Source: Pelagophyceae sp. CCMP2097 (taxonomy: Eukaryota; Sar; Pelagophyceae). From it: a DNA stretch of 39,711 bases. Positions 10,595 to 19,498 of the stretch are shown here, piece by piece. The DNA is taken from NCBI GenBank assembly GCA_026770575.1, contig MU657166.1, positions 85,927 to 125,637 on the forward strand. The letters are read 5' to 3'. The notes below the pieces were generated by a model, which searched no databases, was not told the origin of the DNA, and worked only from the letters and a program-made list of their open reading frames with translations. A program made the position numbers and the translations under genes. Position 1 is the stretch's first letter, and each line of letters opens with the position of its first letter.

Positions 10595-12658
10595 TCAGAT
10601 CGAGACGCGCTTGAGCGTGCGGCCGCCGCGCGGCCTTGCGGCGGAATGCGCGGCCTTTCGGTCTGTGACCGGCCGCGCGGGCCGCGGCGTCGTCGGCGCA
10701 GAGGGCGTCGGCGCCGAGGGCGGCGCCTCGTCGGTCCGGCGGGGCCCGGGCGTCATGTTCTCGAGGCGCTCGCGCGCCGTCGCGTGGCCGGGCGCCCAGT
10801 CTTCGCGGGGAGTCATCGATTCTAGCCTTTGAGGCTTGTCGTGAGGCGTCAAGTTCTCGAGGCGCTCGCGCGCCGCCGCGTGGCCGGGGGCCCAGTCTTC
10901 GCGGGGTGTCATGGATTCCAGTCGTTGAGGCTTGTGAGGCGTAGACGGCGGCCCGGCTAAGCGGCTCGAGAGAGAACGGTCGTCCCCGGCGCCGCGGCCA
11001 CAACGGTCGTCGTGCGCGCGGAGCAGCGCCGAGACTCGCTGTTGGTCGTCGCCGGCGAGCCGCGATGCGAACGCGGAAGCGTCGCGGCCGCGCGAGTCTT
11101 TGGCTTTTGCGTCGGCACCGGCCACGAGCAAAGCAGCCACGACGTCCGATAACCCGGAGCACGCCGCCTGGAGCAGCGGCGTCATGCCTCGGTCGTCGCG
11201 CGAATCCAGAGCTTCGGGCGCGCCGGCATGGCAAGCGCCGACCAAAGACAGAGCGGCGTATCGCAGCTTTCGCATGCAGCACGAGTGCAACGCAGTAGCC
11301 CCTCCCTTGCCTTGAAACGTCAGCATATCCCGCCGCGCCTCGGGCCCGCGCGTGCGCCTCGCCAGCAGCGAAACGACGTCCTCGTAGCCCTTGAACGCCG
11401 CGCTCTGCACCGCAGACGTGAGCCACGCCTCTTGAGAATCCGACTCGGCGTCGCTCGAGTGTTGCTGGTCAAAGTCGAGTAAGGCGCCTCGGTCCAGGAG
11501 GAGCGTTGCGGCGGCGGCGTGGCCCGCGTCGCACGCTGCCGATAAAGCAACCCTGCTGCGGCCATCAAAGTCGATTGTCACGCGGTCTACGCAGGCGCCC
11601 GCGTTTAATAAAGCGGCGCACGCGTTTGCGTGGCCGTTCGTCGCCGCCGCCAGGAGCGGCACTAGGCGGTGCTTGGCGTCGTCGTATGCGCAGTAGACGT
11701 GTGCGGCTTGCTGCGGGTCGCAATCTGCTCCTCGACGGATGAGCTCCTCCATGACGCTGACCAGGCCCTCCGTCGCGGCGTAAAGTAAAGCGTCGGCGCC
11801 GCGCTCGTTGCGCGCGAAGATGTCCGCGCCGCGCTGGATGAGCAACATCGCAGTTGAGGCGTGGCCTACAGAAGAAATCTCCACAAGGCCACTCCAAAGG
11901 CCACTCGACGGCGGCGCTTATACGACTTTGCATGCCCTTGCTCACCGTACTGCGCGGCGACGATGAGTGCTGTGGCGTTCCACATGCCGCGCGCATCGAG
12001 TGGTGCGCCGTTGTCGAGCGCTTGTTCAACTTTGGAAGCGTCGCCGGCTTTACAAGCGACGATGAGCTGCATCGACGGGTCCGCGGCCGACGGCGTCTTC
12101 GGCCGCCTAGATAGGCGCGGGGTCGGCGAAACGCTTTGATGGCGAGTCGTTCACGTACCGAAGAACGAGCCCGGACTCGCAGCTCTCCACGAGCGGTTCG
12201 GGCCGCGTCGAGACGAGCTCCTCTGGCTGCGGTGGCAGCGGCGCGCCGTCGCGCGCGCCGTCGAGCGCGCCGTCGAGCGCGCCGTCGAGCGCGCCGTCGA
12301 GCGGCCGGTCCGCGGCGCCGTCGACGCCGCCAGCAGGCCGCCTCGGCGGCGTCCGCGGGCCGCCCATGCTGAGCCGCTGATGGTTCGACGACGACGCGAT
12401 GCGCCGCATCACGCCGTAACGCAGCGACGCGAAGCCGCCTTTGGCGAGGCGTGGCAGCGTCGAGCCGCGCGGCTCGGCGTTTGCTGCCGCGGGCCGCGTT
12501 GGGAGCATCTCTGTGACGCCGTGCGCGCGCGCGTTTTCGGGCGCGAGCGGCCGCCGCGCGAACGGCGACGCGACGCGCCACGTGCCCTGCCGCGCGCCGC
12601 CGCGCGGCCTCGGCGGCGGCTGCCGGGGAACGAGGACCTCCATCGCACCGCTCTCCAT
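10595..12658 (-). CDS. Ankyrin-repeat protein
   Basis: Exons (minus) 12658-12159, 12106-11946 and 11865-10595 give 643 aa in phase (introns 52 and 80 nt). The N-terminal ~165 residues are low complexity, including a run of LDGA units made by a 12-bp tandem repeat near 12240-12300. From about residue 180 there are six or seven ankyrin repeats (LIVACKAGDASKVEQAL; GHASTAMLLIQRGADIFARN; TPLLQAACSGLSDVVAALL). The C-terminal ~130 residues are disordered and carry two almost identical 32-residue units sharing KPQRLESMTPREDWAPGHA, a recent ~96-bp DNA duplication (about 10750-10930). Ankyrin repeats bind proteins; no catalytic domain or targeting signal is seen. Confidence 0.85.
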
Positions 12659-13099
12659 CGCGCCGCGCCGGATCCGACAATCACACCGGCGACGTCCGCG
12701 CCCGGCGGAGGTTCAAACAGCGAGAGTCGCGGCCGGCGCCGCCCGCGGCGCACTTAAGCGCACCTGACCTTCGAGAAAAAAATGTCGAAACCGATTTCGA
12801 TCACGGTGTTTTGAGGATCCGAACAATTCCCGATGCTTTGGAAGGGGGCTGCGCTGTCTGGTCGCTGCGGGCGACGCACGGAGCGACGCTCAAAGACCCT
12901 CACTGTTCCGGCCTAAGGATTCCGGCCACGAAGGCTCTCGAGAGCGCCGGCGTGAGCCTGATCTCAAGAACAAGGCCCCTTGAGGCCACTTGAGCGGAAA
13001 CAGCAGGCCTCGGACCCGGGGCACGCCGCGCCTGGAGATGCCGGGTCTGCGGCCTTGGTGCAGCACGCCCATTTTCGCATTGCGGCATGTTGCCCTCAG
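12659..13099. other. Intergenic, no gene seen
   Basis: 440-bp spacer between two minus-strand genes. It must hold the ankyrin-gene promoter and the GrpE 3' end. If the last GrpE intron noted below is real, the GrpE stop moves upstream, to about 13140, and the spacer is slightly longer. Nothing else is recognised. Confidence 0.45.
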
Positions 13100-14410
13100 C
13101 TAGTTTGGAATCCAATGAAAATTACAATCGTCGAACATGGCCTCGTTAAATGCCCGAGGAGACGACGACGGTCGCGGGGCCTGCGTTTCGAGAGTCGGCG
13201 TAGAGCATCCGGGCGGTCCTCCGGCTGTTTGGGAAAGACGCGGGCGCTCGCGGATGATCGACTTGCCGAGGGCGTAGCCCTTTTGGAGGATCTGCGCGAC
13301 GTGCTCCTCGGGGATCTCCATGTCGGGTTGCCTGCGCGCGGGCGTCTTCTTCGGGATCCCAAAAAGGCGGTCGACGCGGCGTGTCGCATGTAGGCGCAGG
13401 AGTGGAGTTCCGGATCCATCTTGACGCCGACCTCGTTGATGAGGTCGACGCCGAGCGTCTTCAGAGCCAAATCGAACTCGACCTTGACGGTAGCCTCCTG
13501 AAGGCAAATAGCGTCAAAGTGCAACACCGCGCCCAGGCCTCGGAAACGCACGTATCGCTCGAAGATGGCGCGCTCGCCGTCCGTCTTGGGCTTGATGAAC
13601 TCAAAGGCGCGGTCCAGGTTGTCCGTCGCCTGAATGCCGCATACGGCGCGTGCGTCCGAGCGGGCGCCCCGGCTCTTTGAATAGAGTCTCCGAAGAGAGC
13701 CTCCCAATAGAGCCTCCTCCGAATAGAGTCTCCGACGGGGAGCCTCTCCACGGAGCGGCGCGGGCGACGCACGGGCGTGATCTGTTCCACGATCTTGGCT
13801 TTCTCCGTAGTCTCGGCGATGGTCCGCCTACGCGGTCGACTCGGCGATGGCCCACACGCCGCTCCTTTGCAAAGCGGCGCCGACCGGCGGGCGCGGAAGA
13901 CGCACGCTTCCGACGTCCTCTGCCTCACGATGTCGAACCTGCGGCGGCGAGTACGGTTGCTTGCTTAAGATCCACCCTGGGTGGGGCTGTAATCTTTGGC
14001 GTCCTATACCGCCGCCAAGAGACGCACTCCTTTTGCAGCTTTTCGATCTGCGGCCCCCACTCGGCCTTGCCGGCCTCGAGCAGGGCGTTGGCCTCTGCGA
14101 TAGATGCCTGGACGGAGCGTCTTTGTAATGTCGGCGCTCGGGCCGCAAGGGGACGCCGCGGGCGTGCGTCCAAGTCCGTGGACTCCTTCTCGAGGACCTG
14201 GAGCTTCTTCTCGAGGAAGATGACCGAGTTGGTGATGTCATCGACAGCAGCCTCCGCCTCCTCGGCGCCGCGCCTAGCGTCCGCGTCCGGCGCCAAAGGG
14301 CAGCCCGGAGGTTTGCAAACGCACCGCGTCGAGGCGGACTGCCGCCGCACTGCGGGCGCGAAGGCGCCGGCGGACCACGCGAGGGCGCTCAAGACCAGAC
14401 CCGACTTCAT
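13100..14410 (-). CDS. grpE: GrpE, plastid Hsp70 nucleotide exchange factor
   Basis: Exons (minus) 14410-14028, 13938-13906, 13827-13773, 13629-13552, 13497-13376 and 13331-13100 join in phase to 300 aa. The start gives an ER-type signal with the plastid motif SAGA|FAPA. A long helix follows (LEKKLQVLEKE to IEKLQKEFDIVRQRTSEA), then the GrpE signature regions: ATDNLDRAFEFIK, LKTLGVDLINEVG, MDPELHSCAYM and EEHVAQILQKGYALGKSI. GrpE releases ADP from the stromal Hsp70. The last ~50 codons are unusual: an alternative 39-nt intron (GTCGATC..AACAG near 13240) would instead end the protein in ARMLYADSRNAGPATVVVSS, closer to the usual short C-terminus. The first intron contains a dispersed repeat. 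Confidence 0.88.
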
Positions 14411-14553
14411 TGCACTTGTCTAGTCTTTGCAATGATCGCCGACTTCAGAAGGTTCCCTCTTTCGGCGGTCGCGAAGGACGCAAAGGGCCGTGATGGATGG
14501 CCGGTCTCGGGGGATCAAGACTGGAAGTTAAACACGGGGCAATCTGCACGGCT

Positions 14554-16481
14554 CTAGCTGCATTGGAAGCCGCAGGCCGAGGGCACGATGCAGTTGGCGT
14601 CGAAGCAGAGGGGTTCGTCTGAGGGACGCACCGCTTTCTTCGAGCACTGCGGGCTCGGCAGCGATGCGCTGTCCTGGAACGAGTCGAACCACGGATAGGG
14701 CCCGTCCCCCGACTGCAGGTAGTACGCGGCAGCGGCGTCGAGGTAAGACTTGACGTCGAAGTCGAGAGTTTTGCACGACGAAAACGGCCTTGGCACGAAA
14801 TCCAGGATCGGGTCGCGGATAGAGGCCGCGATTCTCCGCACGACGCCCGGCAGCGCGGCGAGCCTCTCCGCGCGTTGAGATGCGTAGAGGGCGCCGCTGG
14901 ATACCAGCGTCTCGGGCAGTAAGGTCCAGTCGCGCACGAAAACCAAAGGGCCGGCGCCTTGTTCGTCCGCCGACATTCGTCTCCAGAAGAGCGCGGCATC
15001 GCCGCACCCTTTGCTCGAGTCGCCGCCGTCTGTGATATACGTCTCGTCGACGACGGGGATAGCGCCGAGGACCAAAGCTTCGATCACTCTACCGGACATC
15101 CACAAGTCTCCTGCGGGCGCGAGGATGAACGCAGACTGCGTGCTCAGCGCGTACTCGCCATTTTCCGTTTCCGTCTCGACGCCACCGACGGCCCACTCGA
15201 CGGCGTCGGCATAGTCGCCGTCGCCCTGCTCCTCGACTCGGACCTTGAGGCCCCAGCTCGAAAGGGAAATCTTCCACAAAAAGCCCGCCTCGGACGCATC
15301 CGCCGCAAGGGCCTTTAACGCATCGGCGCCGCCGCCGGACACGACCCAGTTCCCGAGCGCCACGCGCGACCTGGAGAGAGAGGGGTTTCCCGAGCACCAC
15401 GCGCGGCCTAGTATCTTTCATCCACCTCGCCTCTTTCCGGGTTTGCCGCAGACGCGGCTATGTACGGCTTGCGGAAGATGGTCGACCCGGAGTAGGAGAG
15501 AAGCACGTCGCGGTCCGTGGGCTGGTCTCTTGTGGTTTGGATTGCTGCTAAAAAGTCGGCAATGGCCGGAGCGGCTCCGTCGTACGATTCCGACGCGTCA
15601 TCGAGAAGGCCTTCAAATCCCATTGGCCAGGACCAGGCGTCGACGCCCGCCTCGCGCAGAGCGTCGACCTGCTCAGCGCTGGCCTCGTTCCCGAGGATGA
15701 TGCGGTGGTGTGTTACTGGCAGATCCGTCAACTTACAGGCCCCGTCGTTGGCTAATACGAGGAGAAGGGGGTCCTCGTACCCCAATAAAGCGCGGAGGAA
15801 CGCGGAATGGTCCAGGAGCGATCCGCCGGAGTGCGCGTAGGCGCACTGCGAGTGAATCTGTGCGTTTTGGACGTCGTAGTCTGCGTCGGCGCAGGGAATG
15901 CACCCATGGAGGTAGACGTCCCTCGAGACGCCCCTATCCTCGAGCTCGTTTCCGTAGAGGTCCGTGTCGAGCAAGGCCATGACCGACCCGAAGATTACCG
16001 ACCCGGCGGAGATCTCGCGCTTATCCAGCGCGGCGAGGAAAAGGGAAGATTCCCCCGAGCCCCACCACCTCGAAACGACCTCGACTCCTTCAGCGCCGAG
16101 CGCTTGTGTTGCTGCTCCGATTTCGCCCATGGCGAAGGTGCGCCAGTTGGAGTACGTTGTGCGGGCAAGGAGTTCAAAGTTGAGAACGTGCTCTTGCATC
16201 TGGCGAACGTCGGTCGCGGTGGCGTAGTTCGCCGACCGCCAAGTCTCGTAAACGGGCTCTTTGGGGTCTGCTTTGATCGGGTCCGCCGCGGCGAGTTTTG
16301 ATGGCGTCGGGCCGAAGCGGGCCGCGGTGAAGAGCGCCGCCGGCGTCGGGCCGAAGCGGGCCGCGGTGAAGAAAGCGCCGACGGCGAGGAAGAGGACGAC
16401 GTGCCGCGCGTAGACGGACCGGCCGCCGCCGCCGCGCGGCAATAGCCGCGTCGCCTCGCCGCCCTGAAGCATGCCGGGCAT
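14554..16481 (-). CDS. GT47 exostosin-like glycosyltransferase, type II membrane protein
   Basis: Exons (minus) 16481-15466 and 15370-14554 (intron 95 nt, GTACAT..CCAG) give about 610 aa from the MPGMLQGG start; a Met nine bases downstream is also possible. A short cytosolic tail and one hydrophobic anchor (YARHVVLFLAVGAFF) predict a Golgi type II protein. The stem contains a 13-residue tandem duplication (TAARFGPTP twice). The exostosin-like core includes LLSYSGSTIFRKP, then SAFILAPAGDLWMSGRVIEA and LVLGAIPVVDETYI, the conserved sugar-nucleotide-binding region of GT47. Such enzymes add sugars to polysaccharides or glycoproteins; donor and acceptor are unknown. Head-to-head with the UCH gene. 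Confidence 0.82.
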
Positions 16482-17207
16482 CTGCCCTTTGTGGGTGCGA
16501 GCTGCGAGTTGCAAGTCGAGAGGCGGTAGTTGGAAGTCGCGAGGCGGCAGGCGAACCGGGCGGCTGCGGCAAAGTAGGCGCTTGGAGTTTTGGCTCGCCG
16601 TACAGACCTGCGATCGTGCCAGAGCGGGGCCCTACGGGCCACTGACTCGACACTACGCCAGGATCCGGCCCGTGCGATTGCGTTCTTGGATACCGTACTT
16701 GATACCGTCGCTGAATCGCCCAAAAGTGCCACGTCAAGATTTTATCAATTCCACGTAGACAATTTCCCAAAGCTATATTTTCGACGGGACGCAAAGCAAG
16801 CCCCAACGACAGGCGACCATCCTACCGATTCGATATTTGCCAGGGGTACTGAGCGAAACGGTATCGTCGATACTTCGTCGATATTTGCCAGGGTTGGAGG
16901 TCGAGGGGACCTCATGGAGCTAGGAATTCCCTTTGCGAGCGTCCTGAAACCCGAGGAAACCCGTAATTTTACTAAATTTTAACAAAATATGCGCTGTCAA
17001 GTTCCGTTGTGTGTCCGTTAGAAGTAAAATACCCGCATTTCGACAAAATACCATCGATATTTCGTCGATATTTACCAGATTATCGTCGAATACTAGTTGC
17101 CGATATTTACCGGGAAACCAACCCACGCCTGTCGTTGGGGCTTGACGCAAAGGCCCGCGAGCTCGGCACGGCCAGGTTTCTGCGTGAAGGACCCTAGCTT
17201 GCGTGAG
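16482..17207. promoter_or_regulatory. Divergent promoter region, GT47 / UCH
   Basis: The two genes start in opposite directions from this 726-bp interval, which contains a 348-bp MITE (16797-17144) ending only 63 bp before the UCH start codon. The interval is AT-richer than the genes. Core promoter motifs could not be identified with confidence. Confidence 0.5.
16797..17144. mobile_element. hAT-like MITE with perfect TIRs and 8-bp target duplication
   Basis: The left end CAAGCCCCAACGACAGGCG is the exact reverse complement of the right end (19 of 19). The element is flanked by identical octamers ACGCAAAG (16789-16796 and 17145-17152). An 8-bp duplication and termini starting CA fit the hAT superfamily. 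It is 348 bp long, AT-rich, without coding capacity, and internally rich in ATCGTCGATAT-like words. A diverged, oppositely oriented relative sits at 32409-32750. Confidence 0.92.
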
Positions 17208-17973
17208 ATGACGTGGCTCCCGCTCGAGTCGACGCCCGAGGTGCTGAACCCGTACGCTTCGAAGCTGGGGCAGTGCGACGGCTGGAGCTTTGTCGACGTC
17301 TGGGGGTTAGACGACGACCTTTTGGCCTTCATCCCCCAGCCCTGCCTGGCCATGTGTCTCCTCTTCCCCTCTGACAAGATCGCCGGGCCGCGGCGCGCGC
17401 AGCTGCGCGAGGCGAGCGCCGGGGGCGTCGGGCGGCACCTCTTCTTCGTGGCGCAGCACGACGCGCTCGGCAACGCGTGCGGCACGTGCGTCTCCGAATC
17501 CCACCACGCCCTTGCGGCAAAAAGCGTTTAGGATCGCGATGCTGCATGCCTTGGGCAACGCGCAAGGTTCTGGCTTCGTTTTAAAAGAGGGCCTGCCTCT
17601 GGCGCGCTTTTCGGCGGCCACGGCGGCGTCGACGCCGTCCGCGCGCGGCGACGCGCTGGCCGCTTCTACGGAGCTGCGCGCGCTGTCGGACGAAACCGCG
17701 CAGGCGGGCCAGACCGCCGGGGCGGGGACGGACGACTGCGGCGACCAGCACTTCATCACGTTCGTCCACGCTGCAGACGGCGTCACGTACGAGCTCGACG
17801 GCCGCACGCTGGACGCACACGGCGAGGCCATGGTCGTCTCGCACGGCAAGACTGCGGGGGGGCTCGAGTTTTGCAAGAACGTGGCGCGCGTGGTCCGAGA
17901 CGACTTTATGAGCCGCGACGCCGAAGCCGTAAACTTCAACGTCACCGCCCTCGTCAAAACACCCAGCGAATAA
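17208..17973 (+). CDS. Ubiquitin C-terminal hydrolase, UCH (peptidase C12) family
   Basis: Exons 17208-17485 and 17532-17973 (46-nt intron GTGCGT..TTTAG, splitting the Thr codon of the NACGT motif) give 239 aa, close to UCH-L1/L3 length. The enzyme cleaves small adducts from the ubiquitin C-terminus. The active site is complete: oxyanion Q83 (FFVAQHD), nucleophile C91 (GNACGT), H166 (DQHFITFVH) and D182 (TYELDGR). The N-terminus WLPLESTPEVLN and GLDDDLLAFIPQPCLA are the UCH fold entry. The start is the ATG directly before the conserved Trp. Located between GT47 (divergent) and SURF6 (convergent, 211 bp). Confidence 0.95.
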
Positions 17974-18184
17974 AGCCGGTGTTTCAAGGCGCTTTCAACT
18001 AAAAAGAGGATGGAATCAAGTCTCCACGGGCAGTCCCGCGTGGCTCTCCCCGCCCGGTGCATTCGGGGTGGTGGGTGCTGTGTGTTGGGGCTCTAAAGCA
18101 GAGTGCGGACCCCCCTTCCAGGAGTTGCGTGCGGCTTCGGGGAATCTTTCGAGCGCGCACGGTCACAGACGTGCATTATTAGCC

Positions 18185-19392
18185 TCACTTCTTCTCCTTT
18201 GATGCCTTCTTCTTCTCCTTGGCCTCCTTGGCGATCTCCTCTTTCGGTTTCCGCTTGCCCGACGGCCGCGGGCCTTTGGGCTTGGCCTGCTCTTGGACTG
18301 CGAGGCGAGTCTTCCAGGCCTTTGTGCTTTTGTCTTTCTTTTTCTCGCGAGCCTTCAGAGCCTTCTTAATTTTCTTCGGGTCCACCATCTTGCGGTCGCC
18401 CGAAGCGACCTGCAAGGCCTCGGACCACTGCATCTTATCCGCCTTGGAATCGTCGCCTCCTTGCTTCAACTCACGTAAAGCTTCGGCCCGGCCCTCCGCC
18501 TTGGCCGCTAAAGCCTTGAGGCGCTTCACCTTGCTGCCCGGCGCGCCGACCTTGTTCGGCAAGGCGCGCTTCGGCTGCCGCAAAGCGCCAAACCGCACGT
18601 CGTCGACGGTGGCGGCGACGGTCGTGCCGTCGTGCGAGTCGTCCTCCTCGCCCTCGACTTGCTCCTCGTCCTCCAAAGGCTCTTCGCGGTCGCGCTTCGG
18701 GGCGCGGTCGTTTGCGCGTTCGGACGGCGCGGAGACTTGGAGTTTGAGCTTTTTGGCGTCTCTCTTTTTCATCTGAGCCGATTCGACGGCCTCTGTCGGG
18801 GCGTGGCGAGCCCCGCGCAGACCAGCCAGCTTGTCCTGCAGCCGACTCCGTAAAACGTCCAGCGACAGGCCGGCGCCGTCGCGGTCGTATAAAGGTAAGT
18901 CCTAGGACGGGGCGTGGACAAAGGGGCGTCGACAAACGAGAAAGGCCGCCGGTAAAGGGCGTCGACAAACGCGATACGGCCGCGGGGAAAGACCGCACCG
19001 GAATCTCAACGGCCTCCTCGTCGTCGTCCATTGCCGCGTCGACGCCCTCGTCGTCGCCCTCGTCGTCGTTGTCGCCGTCGCCGCCGTCGCCGCCGGCCGA
19101 CGGCTGCTCGTCTCCCGCGCGATCAAACTTCGCCCGCTTGTTCTGCTTCGACACCTCCTTCTTCATCGTCACCGCGCCCTTTTTGAAGAACCGCGCCGCG
19201 TGGGCAGGGACCTCGGGCCTATGAGTTGTCAAGGCTTTTGTCTACACGATGCACAGAGGTCTATGGAAAACGATGCACTTACTCTTCCGGCGGAAACACG
19301 AGATTCTCGGGCAGCCGGCCGAGCAGGTGGCCGACGAACGTGTCCGTCGCCGCGCACGCCGCGCGCACCAACGCCGCCGGGGCCTCGGTCAT
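18185..19392 (-). CDS. SURF6: SURF6 / Rrp14-like nucleolar ribosome-biogenesis protein
   Basis: Exons (minus) 19392-19283, 19218-18999 and 18901-18185 (introns 64 and 97 nt) give 348 aa in phase. Surf6/Rrp14 proteins bind RNA in the nucleolus and help 40S and 60S subunit assembly. Visible features: N-terminal helical segment (RLPENLVFPPEE), an acidic Gly/Asp stretch (DGGDGDNDDEGDDEG), the LDVLRSRLQDKLAGLRGAR motif typical of the family, and the very basic C-terminal region (MQWSEALQVASGDRKMVDP, then IKKALKAREKKKDKSTKAW) ending in a Lys-rich tail. The gene diverges from ZEP with only 106 bp between start codons. Confidence 0.86.
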
Positions 19393-19498
19393 CGCGACGC
19401 GCTTCTTATCGCCGTCTTGTCGGTGATTTGTTCTCCTTCTTTTAAAAAGACGTTAGGCCACTTTAGCGAGTGTTGCTTCTGAAGATTTTTTCTCTTCG
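19393..19498. promoter_or_regulatory. Compact bidirectional promoter, SURF6 / ZEP
   Basis: 106 bp separate the two start codons, so both promoters and leaders must overlap here. It contains a T-rich tract and TTTTAAAA (about 19440-19446), the only TATA-like AT patch. Shared control of a ribosome-assembly gene and a xanthophyll gene is inferred from spacing alone. Confidence 0.55.

Noticed and set aside
11565..12680. Minus-strand Arg-rich frame of 371 codons
   Set aside because: Wrong frame of the ankyrin gene; the real frame shows ankyrin repeats joined by 52- and 80-nt introns.
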